Shown here: in pieces, positions 63,967 to 64,000 of the stretch
Layout of the letters: every line of letters starts with the position of its first letter
Numbering within the stretch: position 1 is the stretch's first letter
NCBI RefSeq assembly: GCF_017744695.1
Contig: NZ_JAGIAS010000003.1
Span: 186,001-250,000, forward strand
From: Dyadobacter sp.
GTDB lineage: Bacteria; Bacteroidota; Bacteroidia; Cytophagales; Spirosomataceae
Direction: 5' to 3'
DNA: 64,000 nt
The notes under the pieces: generated by a model
What the model was told of the DNA's origin: nothing
Seen by the model: the letters and a program-made list of their open reading frames with translations, nothing else
Databases searched by the model: none
Program-made: the position numbers and the translations under genes

Positions 63967-64000
63967 AATTCGGGCAACTTCCTCTTATATTTCCTAATTG

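Overview
The window is a chromosome segment of a Bacteroidota bacterium, most likely a Cytophagales relative of Dyadobacter. The evidence is gene content and signals, not a database match: a protein of GloVer-type repeats with a C-terminal type IX secretion (T9SS) sorting domain, PorV and a DUF4835/PorD-like protein, SusC/Oar-like TonB receptors, LytTR two-component systems, the block bamD-rpoZ-coaBC, and Bacteroidota promoters of the TTG...TAnnTTTG type. No plasmid, prophage or CRISPR array was seen.

Layout. 0-9 kb: secreted GloVer-repeat protein, AhpD-like protein, large Oar-like TonB receptor, a lipoprotein and a truncated O-methyltransferase. 9-10 kb: a small gene plus a DUF6934 gene. 10-17.8 kb: two-subunit molybdenum hydroxylase, a DUF6797/cytochrome c protein, and a purine permease with an exported MTA/SAH nucleosidase. 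17.8-26.4 kb: CLC transporter, LytTR system, START protein, higBA module with a palindromic operator, PorV, and a dioxygenase divergent from an AraC regulator. 26.4-37.8 kb: small metabolic, stress and acetyltransferase genes, an ankyrin protein with a VOC-GNAT fusion, and regulators. 37.8-43 kb: a TonB receptor split by a one-base frameshift, a second LytTR system, a beta-barrel protein and tRNA-Ser.

43.2-54.8 kb is the most unusual part. It is a visibly more AT-rich block beside tRNA-Ser. A six-gene co-directional run encodes a DyP-type peroxidase, a secreted protein, a membrane-embedded patatin phospholipase, two membrane proteins and a metal-dependent amidohydrolase. Next to it are a TPR sensor kinase, a NarL-type regulator and a small protein of unknown function. 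Two nearly identical 18-bp palindromes lie in the peroxidase/kinase intergenic region and upstream of the regulator. This suggests one self-contained regulated system, perhaps for oxidative or lipid damage at the envelope; its function is inference.

54.8-64 kb is housekeeping: tilS, an OstA-like protein, a T9SS cargo protein, bamD, rpoZ, an IS110-family element placed between rpoZ and coaBC, coaBC, the PorD-like gene and a small possibly Sm-like protein. Two intergenic arrays of 10-bp repeats (3.9 kb and 33.9 kb), each with opposing arms that could fold on each other, are a second unexplained signal.
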